Source: Phyto melanocephala
Taxonomy: Eukaryota; Arthropoda; Insecta; Diptera; Rhinophoridae
Assembly: GCA_941918925.1 (NCBI GenBank)
Contig: OW799237.1
Coordinates: forward strand, 113,564,515 to 113,628,514
DNA: 64,000 nucleotides
Direction: 5' to 3'
The notes under the pieces were generated by a model that was given only the letters and a program-made list of their open reading frames with translations, was not told where the DNA came from and ran no database searches. The position numbers were made by a program, and so were the translations under genes. Every line of letters begins with the position of its first letter. The stretch's first letter is position 1. This document shows positions 1 to 10,170 of this stretch, piece by piece.

Positions 1-29
1 CAATTTTTTCAAAAAGACGCCGACGTAAT

Positions 30-1026
30 GGCTCCACGAAAAGCCCCCCAATGAAATAACGCCCAGGAAACAATCCCCAATGAAGTTAACCCCAAAAAAT
101 TGGAAATAACACCCAAAAACAGTGAATGAAATAACATCCAAAAATAAATGAAATAAACCCCAAAGCGAAAACGAAACAACCCCCAATATTTGGGAGTTAT
201 TTCATATGAAATTATATATTATTATTATTATATTATAGTTACAATATTGTATTATTATAGTTACAATATTGTAAAAGGCAATAATTTTCTGTAATGGAGA
301 TGTAAGGAAGTATGAACAAAGAATTGTTTAATATTTCCAATATATTTGTTTTTGAAACCCAACTACCAAAAAATTATTCTCATGTACATACATAAATAAT
401 AAACTTAATACATTATACGTAAGAAATGGTAAAAAAAACAAAATGGTTGCTCATGAAATCAAGATGGAGAAAATATACGTTGTATGTACAAATGCTGCCA
501 GTTGGTTACACTTTGGAACCAATAACCGATTACTTTTGATTTAGGAAAAACAATCATTATTGCCGTCCGTAGACTAATTTCGTAGTCTGTCACGAAGGTC
601 GCATCATCCAAATCCAGAACGTTATCATTTATGTATTTGATAATATATTGTAATATATTCACAGGCTAAAAGTTTTCTTGTAAAAGGCCTATTTTTATAT
701 AATTTATATACAAACATCCCCAAAACCAAAAGCTTTAAAAATGAAATAACCCCCGAATACAAAATGAAATATCACCCAAATTATACACGCTATGAAACAA
801 GCCCCGAATTTTAAAATTTTGTTGGGTGTTATTTCATTGGAGATTATTTCATAATTTGAAAACCCCAAATGAGAAATGAAATAATTTCCAAAAAAAATGA
901 AAGATGGCCCAAAAAAATTGGGAGTTATTTTATATGAAATAACATCCAAAAATGTATGAAAAAAATTTGGAGAATATTTCATTTCTCGTTTGGGCGTTAT
1001 TTCATTGGGGGGCTTTTCGTGGAGCC
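30..1026. mobile_element. Foldback-like non-autonomous DNA element with 36-bp TIRs
   Basis: The first 36 bases (30-65, beginning GGCTCCACGAAAAGCC) are repeated exactly as the reverse complement at 991-1026. The element is flanked by the 8-bp direct repeat GACGTAAT (22-29 and 1027-1034), the expected target-site duplication. Both ends inward of the TIRs are built from many degenerate copies, in both orientations, of an ATGAAATAACNCCCAA-like unit, so the arms can fold back on each other. The middle (about 200-700) is non-repetitive, AT-rich and has no convincing coding sequence. The 8-bp duplication fits hAT-type integration, but no transposase is present to assign the superfamily. Confidence 0.85.
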
Positions 1027-1034
1027 GACGTAAT

Positions 1035-2100
1035 TCCGAGGTTTAAAAATAAAAAAATATTGAAACAAATATGCTAAATGTCGGTTGTGTGCAAAAACCT
1101 ACAAAACTAGCGGCAACACATTGACCACCTAAAACAAGCCCATCCTAAATGTAACCACTTGCATATGAAAAGAATTCAATACAATCGATGGTTTTCCATC
1201 AAACTCTTGAAAATATAAAATGTTTAATCCCTAGTTAGGCGCACGGTGTTACGAGAATCTAAAAATGAAAACTCCACATGTGTGCTTTAAATTGTGAAAG
1301 TGGTCTAAGTCATATCTATTAATGAAATTTTTTTGTGAATATATAAACTTGTGTGTATCTTATATGGAACCAAACCTCATGATGAAAATCACATAAACTA
1401 TTTTAGTTTGAAGGAACTGATAAACTCATTTTATTATTTTTTTTTTTTAGTGTTCGGCGAGCACTCACTCCTTTTGTAATGTTATATCTACTCGAAACAA
1501 ATTTTCGAATAAATTGATTATAAACATATTTTCGTGTTCCTTTTGGTATTTTAGTTTTTTTTTTATAAATAGTCACCAAAAGTTCTTCCCAATTTTGTAA
1601 GCAGTGAAAACTTTGCATCCTAACCATAATGCTTTCATGGAAATGCTTAAGCTGTTTGCCTACGAAAGTAGAGCTGTAGAGCTTATTATTTCAGCAGTTG
1701 AAAAAATGAGTCAAATTTATTTTAGTAATTTTTTTATATTTCTCCATTACGGGCTGCTATTTTTCCAGCAGTGCGTAAGGCGAAGCCATGCGTAGGCGTT
1801 TCCTAGTACGAATGCAATTGGCGCCTATTAATTGCAGAAAAGGCAACTACAAATTTGGACATTGCATATAAAAATCATACCGTGTGGGAATCTCTAAATA
1901 AGCGTTAAGGAAGCATTTTCGGATAATGAAGTTTTTTGGCGCGTGGTTGCAGGAAGTGTGCAGTGAATATTATTTAAATTTTGTATTTTTTATGCTCGTA
2001 TTAAAACATTAAATTAAACCGGGTGATTTGTATTTGTGTATCAATCTTTAAGTTGGCAACACATGTTTAACTGGCAGCCATGCTGTGAGAAGTCAAGTGA
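1035..2100. other. Gene-less AT-rich stretch
   Basis: No supportable gene; the open frames here are short and unrelated to anything I recognise. The part around 1750-1920 weakly resembles 41235-41345: both carry CAGCAGT followed about 50-80 bases later by GCATATRAAAATC. It may therefore be part of an old interspersed repeat. Confidence 0.4.
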
Positions 2101-2103
2101 TTC

Positions 2104-2660
2104 ATGTTAAGTTTGTGTTGTCATTTCCACACAAATAAATTGACGCCTGAACAACGCTTCCAAATTGTATACATTTATTTTGAGAATCATGCTTATGTCC
2201 GAAATTGGTATTTCGATTTTCATAAACGAATTTTCTTTAGCGATGAAGCTCATTTTTGTTTCAATGATTATGTCTTTAGAACAAACTGCCATATTTGGAG
2301 TGAACTTTATAGCCTGGTGGAATAATTGCTCCATTATTCTTTAGAAAAGGTTCTGGTTAGAACGTTACAGTCAAATGTACAACACGGCGCAACATTTCAC
2401 ACTGCTTGTACTACAATTGATTTACTGAAGAAAACTTTCCAAAACCACATAGTTTTACCTTTTAGAACCGAAAATTAGCGTCCAAGATATGCGAATCGCT
2501 AGTCTACGCCATTAAGCCCGATACGATTGAACAATTTTCACCGCGTTGTTGCCGATACACGGCCACAAATGTTTGAAAAATTCGTCGATAGTTAAACTTC
2601 CAGAATACGTCCGTGCCAGCCGTGGCGGTCATATGCCAGAAGTAATATTTTAATAAAAAG
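2104..2660 (+). pseudogene. DD41D Tc1/mariner-type transposase relic
   Basis: Translated fragments follow the order of a DD41D transposase. An N-terminal LTPEQRFQIVYIYFEN (helix-turn-helix start, about 2139-2187) is joined after a large internal deletion to the first catalytic block FSDEAHF with a following NCHIWSE (about 2230-2303). Next come IIAPLFFRKGSG (about 2322-2360), GATFHTA with TTIDLLKKTF (about 2385-2440), and a C-terminal RPCQPWRSYAR-like tail near 2600-2640 that in another frame reads as the usual RASRGGHMPE end. Several stops and frameshifts make it non-functional. A GGGTGATTTG at about 2020 could be the left terminal repeat; I could not find its partner. Confidence 0.7.
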
Positions 2661-3110
2661 ATTTTCTATCGAATAAAGTAAATTTTATGTCAATTGAAAT
2701 ACTCTTCTTTACTTTATTCCATTTAAATCTATACCTCTATAAAAAACACCTTTTATCTGTATGTGTGCAAAGGTGATGTTATAGAACATTGTTGGCACAC
2801 GTGTTTTTTTTTCTATAGAAAAAATTCTCATATGTTTACTATTTTAACCCAAATTAAGACAAAATATAACTTATTCTTTTGTTTTATATTAAGGGATTTT
2901 CCACATTTTTATTTGTTCTTATTTTGCTTTAAATCCACATGTTTAATAATTTCTAAACATTCTATAATTAAAGTTCTCAACCATTTAATTTTTTATTAAA
3001 CAAATATTTTGCGCCAGGCACTAAATATTTATTTAAAAAACAATAGCTTACCATTTTATTAAATTTGTTTAGACTATCAAAAATAAAGCACATGATATTA
3101 AAAAAATGTT
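2661..3110. other. AT-rich upstream region of the first Kazal-like gene
   Basis: No gene seen. This is the immediate upstream region of the secreted Kazal-like gene starting at 3194; only AT-rich runs are visible apart from the TATA box listed separately. Confidence 0.4.
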
Positions 3111-3120
3111 AATTTTTTCC

Positions 3121-3128
3121 TATAAAAA
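3121..3128 (+). promoter_or_regulatory. TATA box of first Kazal-like gene
   Basis: TATAAAAA lies 73 bases upstream of the ATG at 3194. The paralogue at 12219 has CTATAAAAG at the corresponding place, which supports it. The start of transcription is not certain; a TCAGATT at 3161 is a possible initiator but lies further from the TATA box than usual. Confidence 0.55.
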
Positions 3129-3193
3129 CCCCATTACCATTTAAAGTTTATTAAAAAACTTCAGATTTCGCACAATCAATTACATTTTAAGAA

Positions 3194-3812
3194 ATGTTGT
3201 GCACGAAGTTAGTTTCAGTTTTAATTGCCATCTTCTGCTTAATGCCAGATCGGATACAAGGTGTAGGTCTTTTGCCATATGTCAAGAAAAATAAATGTCC
3301 CAACAATGAAAACACCGTTTATGCCACCGATGGTAAGAATTGCTATATATTCCGAAATCCTTGCTTTGCATTAAAATATTCCAATAAACATCGTGGGGAT
3401 AATAAACCAGGTAATTTTTCAATAGATTAAAAAAATTTGGTAACTAAATACTAAACAATGTATCCCTGTTTTTAGAACTGTATCTCACAAGCAAGGATAA
3501 GTGTAAAGCTCAATGCCAACACGACTGCGGCACCGAAAAGAGTCCTGTGTGTGGTGAACTTGGTGGTTTGTACAAAACATTTGCCAATAGCTGTGAACTG
3601 TGGAAGACAGCCTGCATCATGGGACAATGTAAGTTTTGCATTGATTTGGTAGCAAAAATTACAACTTTAAATGTTTTTAATATTGCAATTCTCCTTTTGC
3701 AGCCATTCTAAAAGTAAAAGATGACAGGTGTTCTTCAATCAAAACTGATCTAATGTCGATCGAAATACTGCAACCTGGGTATAGGTCTTGGTTGCTTTCA
3801 TTACTAGATTAA
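3194..3812 (+). CDS. Secreted Kazal-type inhibitor-like protein, copy 1 (three exons)
   Basis: Exons are 3194-3410, 3476-3628 and 3703-3812, with GT-AG introns of 65 and 74 nt, both phase 1; the product is 159 aa. Residues 1-23 form a signal peptide (hydrophobic 6-17, ending IQG). The mature protein has ten cysteines at 35, 50, 57, 82, 86, 90, 98, 112, 119 and 133. The last six have Kazal spacing (C-x3-C-x7-C-x13-C-x6-C-x13-C, with the PVCG and FANSC signatures). The first four look like a reduced Kazal-like module. Kazal domains generally bind serine proteases outside the cell; the target here is unknown. The paralogue at 12219-12783 shares both splice positions and the 153-nt middle exon. 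Odd feature: about 26 residues follow the last cysteine, against four in the paralogue. The splice model is mine, from sequence only. Confidence 0.85.
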
Positions 3813-4645
3813 TGTCATTTCCGCATATGATGCAGAGGACAAAACTAAGATGCGCGGCGAAAACAGCAAAAGATAATTGATAATAGAACTAACATAAACA
3901 TCGACATAAAAACACAATCCTATTTTATTTTGAAAATACTATTAAATATTTTTTCTTTCCAAATTTACTTAAGATATTATGAGCCTTTTTAATAAAATAA
4001 TAACACAAATAAATATCACATTATGGTAAAAGCATTTTCCTTTATGTGTAAACATGGTGCAACAGCTAAATCTTTCGTCACTTCCCGTTTCATTCGAATT
4101 AACCTAGTTCAGGTTTCGTTTAAGGACGGATATCTAAATCCATTGATAATACATCAGTATTAGCTGAGTAGCCCGAAGAGCAATAGGTTCATTGTGATTG
4201 TGCTATCAAAAGAAAGCAAAAAAGGATCTAGAGAGATTCTAAATAAAAAACGATGCCTTGAATTCCTCCATTATGAACAATCTCAAACCTCTAATTTTAA
4301 ATCAATACTGCCGACAGCCAGTAAAATATATATTTCTCTTTGAAGTATGTTTTGGGGCAGTCACATAAACGGACAAAATGGCTCGAGTTCGGTTGTGTTT
4401 CTGCAACAAATGATCTAATAGTGTAATGACTGGTTAAGATAAATATAACCAGCTTGAAGACAGAAGTATTATTGTTCTAGTGATATAACCTAAGAAATTG
4501 AATTTTTTCTAAATCAAATTTAGAGAGTGTTGACAATGTTTTCTTATAAAATTTTAAAGACTCATTTCACCGCTGCCGTAACTAATTCGGTTCCATGTTT
4601 TCTACTACGTTTTCAGAATACCAAATAAAAAACATTTTATTTTGT
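3813..4645. other. 3' flank of first Kazal-like gene, gene-less
   Basis: Contains the probable 3' untranslated region and then unassigned AT-rich sequence up to the retrotransposon relic. No other gene or repeat recognised. Confidence 0.4.
3991..3996 (+). terminator. Probable polyadenylation signal, first Kazal-like gene
   Basis: The first AATAAA downstream of the stop codon at 3810-3812. It would give a 3' untranslated region of about 200 nt. Confidence 0.4.
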
Positions 4646-4649
4646 TACT

Positions 4650-6552
4650 TTCCGATATTACACTAACACATATCTACAGCTGTTTATATTTGAACGATGC
4701 AAGATATTATAAATTGGTTTGGTGGTTAGTGCAAGTCTACTAGTATAAGGCGGCAGGGTTAACGAATTCCTCTGTAAGCCACGAAGACAAAATAGCAGGA
4801 ACTGTTTTTGCACAGATTCAATGCTATTAATGTAAACATTGTAAGTTGGATCCCAAATTATTGAAACATACTCAAGAATAGGCCTGACAAGAGATATATA
4901 CAATTGTATTGTTATATATGAATCTTTCGCCTAATGTTTTATGAAACCAAGTACTGCACGTAATTTGTTAACAGTAACAGAGATATGCTGAATAAAATTT
5001 AGTTTAGCATCTAATGAGATTCCAAGATCGAGGACGGATTCCAATCTTTTTAACGTATAACCATTTAAAACATTAACAATTAACTTTTATATAACATCTA
5101 CGAAAGAAACACATTTATTTGCGTTTTTCAGGGTTCAGCTCGATTAAATTAAGTCTACACCATACATTAAAAGCATCTATATGCTTTTGTAAGAGGGTGT
5201 GATCGGCATAATTATTATAACTTAGGAATATTTTTACGTCGTCAGCATACATAAAAACGTTTGAGAATTTAATAGTATTTGGTAGATCATTAATAAATAA
5301 GGAAAACAGCAATGGGCCAAGATGACTTCCCTGAGGAACACCAGCAACAACGGCTATTAGTTTAGAGATAATGTTTTTAACACGAACATTTTGTTTTCTA
5401 TTTGTCAAGTACGAATAAATCCACTTAAGGGAGTTCTGTGTAAATCTCATTTTTATACCCTTCACACAGTGAAAAAGGGTATATATAGGTTTGTCATTCC
5501 GTGTGAAATTTCTACAATTTTGATTTCCGACCCCATAAAGTATATATTTTCTGAAAGCTTATGAATATAGGAGTCGATTAAGCCCTGTCAGTCTGTCAGT
5601 CTGTCCGTCTGTCCGTGTGTATGTTGAAATCAACTTTTTGAAGCCCCCCGACATCGCTTGGACTCGGGTGGGGTATTAAAATATCAGAAATATTCGGGAG
5701 TAGATCGGTATAGAAAATCAGAAACATCGGTACATAAACAACTGAGATATGAGCAAAAACCCACGACCACCTCGATTTTTTTTTCACAAAAACAACATTA
5801 CAACAACAACATACATACATACAAACGTGTATACTGGTTAGAGAAAACGTGGCATTGAATCCCAGCTGAGCCAAAAAAAATTTTTTTTATTTTTTTTTTA
5901 ATTTTTTTTTTTAATTTTTTTTTATTTTTTAAATAATATATTATTTATATTTTTATTATTATTTTTTTTTTAATTTTTTTTTTTAAATATTTTTTTTTTA
6001 TTTTTTTTTGTTTCATATTTATTATATATATTTTAATTATTTTTTAAAATTTTTTTTTTAATTTTTTTTTTAAATTTTTTTTTAAATTTTTTTTTTAAAT
6101 TTTTTTTTTTTTTAATTTTTTTTTAAATTTTTTTTTATTTTTTTTTTAACATACATGCGTAAATTTATAATTTTACAATGTGGATGTTTTTATATATGTA
6201 TGGTTTTTATATGTTTGTACGTATATCATATGGAATGGTGATACAAACTACTGTTATTGCATGACTACACGGTGTGAAGGGTATATAAGATTCGGCACGG
6301 CCGAATATAGCGCTCTTACTTGTTTTATTAGAAGTTTATGGTTAACTTTATCAAAGGCTTGGCTGAAGTCGGTGTAAATAACATATGTTTGCTTTTGTTC
6401 AATAAAACCACGATTTACAAGAGTAGTAAACTGCAACAGATTTGTAACAGTCGAACAACCTTTACGAAAACCATGTTGTAAGGGAGACAATATAGATGTT
6501 ACATGATGGCAAAGATGGTCAGTTATAATTTTCTCAAAAATTTTATCGATAA
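4650..6552 (-). pseudogene. Non-LTR retrotransposon reverse transcriptase, split by a repeat
   Basis: On the minus strand the reverse transcriptase starts near 6552 (IDKIFEKIIT, then LQHGFRKGCSTVTNL and DFSQAFDKVNHKLL). It is broken at 6322-5455 by the family-1 repeat and resumes at 5454 (KMRFTQNSLKWIYSYL, GVPQGSHLGPLLFSLFIND, the catalytic YADDVK, LNLIELNPEK). Between 5114 and 4904 it continues in shifted frames (NGYTLKRLESVLDLG, KLNFIQHI). It ends with SLVRPILEYVSIIWDP and ESVQKQFLLFCLRGLQ at 4903-4690. Removing the repeat restores the frame across KLLI-KMRF, so the element was a plain LINE when hit. Endonuclease and 3' tail are missing. The style is that of insect Jockey-like LINEs, but the clade is uncertain. 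Confidence 0.85.
5455..6322 (+). mobile_element. Family-1 interspersed repeat, copy A (inside LINE)
   Basis: Starts TATACCCTTCAC and ends with an imperfect hairpin (TTCGGCACGGCCGAA) followed by TATAGCGCTCTTACTTG. Internal landmarks are shared with every other copy: TCCGACCCCATAAAGTATA, a (GTCTGTCC)n tract at about 5587-5618, CCACGACCACCTCG, CAACAACA, CCAGCTGAGCC, then about 270 bases of poly-T-like low complexity (5873-6148), and GTGAAGGGTATATAAGATTCG. It sits in a run of T inside the reverse transcriptase, with no target duplication longer than a few T. There is no coding capacity; the minus-strand reading frames that cross its ends are fusions with the LINE. A 3' hairpin, inner microsatellites and T-run insertion recall Helitron/Helentron-derived elements, but that assignment is inference. 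Confidence 0.8.
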
Positions 6553-8454
6553 AACAAAAAATAAAATATAATTTGTCATCCGTGGCATTTAAACTCAGTT
6601 AAGTTGCTCTCTCGCTCATTGCAAAAGCTTAAATTTTTTTTATTTGTAAAAATCTGAAACTTATTAGATATTTTTAAATTCTGGAGGGACATTGAACGCA
6701 CAGAATGGTCTAGTTCCGCCTATGCTCTCGCCGCTCATGACGCTTAAAAAAGTAGAAAGTACGCCTACTATTTTCGTTGTATACGTCTGAGCTTTGTGTT
6801 CTGTAACTTGAAAAGTTAAACTACATTGATTTAACATTTTTTAAGGAAGGCGTAAAATGCGTGGTGTGAGCTTTAATTATTGTGTATCTTACTCTTAAAC
6901 ATTGTTTTTGTAGTGATGCTTACCACCAAAAATACATTTTAATTTGATTTCTTTACAATCATCGAAATTTCCAATTATTGATTTTCCACATCCTGTTGCT
7001 TGTTACAACTTTTTTCGCTGTATTTATTTTGCGGTTCTAATTACTCAGTAATTTCCTAGCCTTCAAATTTGTCCGACATCTGTTGGATGTCTGCTAGAAA
7101 TATTTAAAAACACATAAGAATTCTATACGAATCCTAACAGACTTTTTAGCGACAAATATATTAAGCGGTTAGCACGAATTCTGCCATGTGTTATCCGACG
7201 TTTCTGATAAAAGTCCGATAGAAATAGGTATAAATTTTGATGCATTCAGCGACAATTGTACAGATTTCGTAATAACAGTCTTACAGAAATCATATTAAAC
7301 TTAGATATTTTTTTTTATTTTATTCAATAATTTTATTTTTTAATTAATTAAATAGATATATTTATATTATCTTGGCTGTGAGGCATGAAGAGACAAGGAG
7401 CGAATGTTTACATGAAGAATAAGGTCTACATATCGCACAGTCTCAGTAACCACAATGAATACATAAACTTGAGCGGATCCTATTAACATCAAGATATGAA
7501 AGCTAATAAACGAAGCAGGAAAATTATAAAATATTACACGAAACCCTGCAAGCCTGATAGTCAAGATAGACAGCCAAAGCCAAGGGCAGGTGGACAACCA
7601 GACTCGTCCCCTGTCATAAAAACTGGATCGGAAGAAAGAAAGATAGGGGAAGTAAACTATCACCTGACCCAAATGCTCCCAGGGTACAGATACTTCCAAT
7701 AGTATATACATACGTAAAGCAGGCAAATTCGAAGCACTCTACTGCCTATACCAGGAGCGCGAAGTAAAAGATGAACATACTTCTCTTAAGTGCTATGGAT
7801 AAATCCGAGCGATCAAAATAGAAAAGTAAAAAAGGTCCAAAAATTATTGATAATATGAACCTTCTCAATTTTAAACTTAAAGTTAAAAATGATCTGGATT
7901 TATTCCATTCAAGACTGAGCGGAATCAGTGGAGCTCTCGATGAAGGCAGCGATAAGGGCGAGACAAAAAACAGGAAACCATCCCGTGGTATTGCAGAACG
8001 CAGCTCCAGGATGGATCGCATTTTATGGGTGGGCGAAAAGAGAAGTTTGTTTAGTTTGTGTGCCAAAGGGGAAAGAGCAACATAAAACATTGGTGATGAC
8101 CTTGGGTGTACTTTCATACTGTTATATTGTTATTTAAATATCTAAAACAATTCTTTCAACTAATTATTAATTTTAAGAAATTCTACTATTTATTTTAATA
8201 TTAATTTTTTTTATTATTTATTTAATTTTAAATATTTGCTTTTAGTTCCTTTTATTTTATTTTATTAATCACTAAATTATTTGTTTAATTTGGGAGAATT
8301 AAGCCATTTTTATTTATTTTTTTTATTTAAATTTCACACTTTTGTCAGATAAAGAGTGAGCCACAAAAAACTTATAAATAATTGTTTTAAGTTTAGTATA
8401 AAAATTCTCAAAAAACGTTAATTTCTTGAAATATTGTAGAGATTCTTTTAACAT
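6553..8454. other. No recognised gene; a less AT-rich patch at 7496-8100
   Basis: Mostly unassigned. Between about 7496 and 8100 the base composition is less AT-rich and open frames of 60-120 codons exist in several overlapping frames on both strands. Examples are MKANKRSRKI at 7496 and ELSMKAAIRAR at 7928. None shows a domain, start context or neighbour that I recognise, and no two join through obvious splice sites. It may be an eroded transposon segment. Confidence 0.35.
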
Positions 8455-8880
8455 TAAAATCTTTTCACATTACCCGGTATTTTTGCAATTCTTCCAGAAA
8501 ACCTCCCATTATAGACTTTACTCGGGTAATGTTGTCCACTTACGCTTGAGATCAGACATGTCCTGTGATACCTTTCCTGTTATTTAATTCTTTTTATACA
8601 AGAGCTCAATAACTTTTCAAGGGCGAAACAGTTTGGTGGATATGCCTTCAATGATAAAAATTTAAATTCTTGTTTGAATACCTTTTTCGCATAGCAATAT
8701 TATTCCAAATTGGGGCCAGAATTATGAAGGAACTCTGTGCTGTTTTAAAGAGAGATAAAAAACCGTTTTTGTAGACACTCCATTATGTATAATTTTGTGT
8801 TTATCGTGCCTGGTGTCTCATATCATTGGCTTCTTTAGTCATAATGGAATATAGTTTGCCACATAAGAAACTTCTTGGTG
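8455..8880 (-). pseudogene. Tc1-like transposase C-terminal relic
   Basis: Read from about 8850 down to 8460 on the minus strand, broken frames follow the C-terminal half of a Tc1-type transposase. IMTKEA is followed by FLHNSGPN (usual FxxDxAPxH, second catalytic Asp lost). Then comes KFLSLKAYPPN (usual LxWPAxSPDLNPIE), LEKLLSSCIKRI (usual IENLWxxLKRxV), SDLKRKWTTLP, and finally GRIAKIPGNVKR (usual PxRIxAVIxAKG). Order and spacing fit; many substitutions and stops show it is long dead. The plus-strand region to about 9500 may contain its N-terminal part, but I could not align it convincingly. Confidence 0.55.
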
Positions 8881-8887
8881 AATTTTG

Positions 8888-9051
8888 TTTGTTTTTATAC
8901 CCTTCAGATGGGATTGTAAAAGGATGTGCATAAGTTTATCATTTTAAATTGTTATTTCTACAACATTCATCTGAGATCCTACATAATCCTATATATAGTG
9001 TATGAAAGGTATATAAGATCCAGCACCACCAAATACAGCGCTATTAACTAT
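8888..9051 (+). repeat. Short degenerate family-1 repeat
   Basis: Begins TTTTTATACCCTTCA, continues with eroded versions of the family-1 left end (TTTATCATTTTAAATTG, TTTCTACAA), and jumps to the right end (GAAAGGTATATAAGATCC, ATACAGCGCT). The middle, including the low-complexity part, is deleted. Confidence 0.65.
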
Positions 9052-10168
9052 TTTGATCGACATTGCTCCTACACATTACGTCGTCTGTCAGCCACATAAA
9101 AATCTTGACCCGAAAGTAGTGAAAAAATCTGCCAGTGCAAAAGTTTTATAATCAATCCATGACACAAAAGATGTATTTTTTTTATATATAAAACTTAACC
9201 TCAAATATTTTGTTCGTTCGGTTGCTTTGAAGTTAAATATTTATTGTATGGCGATCTCGAACTTTTTAAACTTTACATGTCCTTAACCCAGCATTAGCTT
9301 TGGCTTTATGCTCGAAAAAATCAGGGCATTTACAAGCTGCTTTTCTGCTACAAAAGAGGTGTTTGAGTTGTTTTACCTTATCAGTATCTGTAAGACCTTT
9401 ATTTCTTACCGATCCAGACTTGCCTTCAATGTTCAAGTCTTTCTTGCATTGTTAAATGGCATTTTCAACTGTGTGACGATGAACCTGCTATTTTTCTAAT
9501 ATTTCTAATTAAATTAAGTGAAAACAAGTTTGACTTTAAGAATTATCAGCGTGATTTAAGCCAGAAACTGTAAGCAAAGCACACGATTCATTCAAGTATA
9601 AACAAAATTAAATTAAACAAAAAATGCGCTTGTTTTAAGAAATTGTAATATGGTTTGATCGTTCCATAGTGCAGTAACTTTATAACTTACGATTTAATAT
9701 TTAATCAGCGATACGTTTTATTAAAACTAAAAAGGAACAGTTAAGGCAGAATTAGTCTTTACTTTCTGTTCCGTTCCGAATCAGCTGACTTCATTCTGTT
9801 AAATAGAAAATGTGTACAAGTCGTTAGTTGTTCTGTTACTTTCCGTGCCGTTGCGGACGAACCTGTAGAAAATAGAATTCAACGTTAAGTGACGGCCATT
9901 GAGAGAGAAACAGCTGATATTTAGGTGGCTGCAACATAGAGACTCTGTTTGCTTATAGATGAAATCTGACACAACAAATTTTTTTTTATGTATGGACTTT
10001 GACGAGAAAAATAAACAAAAAATATAATAAGCTTGTGTTTGTAAGATTACCTTGTAAATTAAGGCAGATGATTTTTTACAGAAGAAGTAACCACAAAAAT
10101 TAAACAACAGAACGGCACGTCATAGAACGACAACAGAAAGTAAAGACTAATGAAGCCTTTAGTCAAAG
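9052..10168. other. Gene-less stretch before the intact DD41D element
   Basis: No supportable gene. The plus-strand frame at 9308-9499 and the minus-strand frame at 9799-10107 show no recognised domain. Confidence 0.35.
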
Positions 10169-10170
10169 TA

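Noticed and set aside
5115..5465. Minus-strand reverse-transcriptase frame taken as a gene with its own ATG
   Set aside because: The first residues MKGIK come from the end of the inserted family-1 repeat; the true upstream part lies beyond the insertion at 6322.
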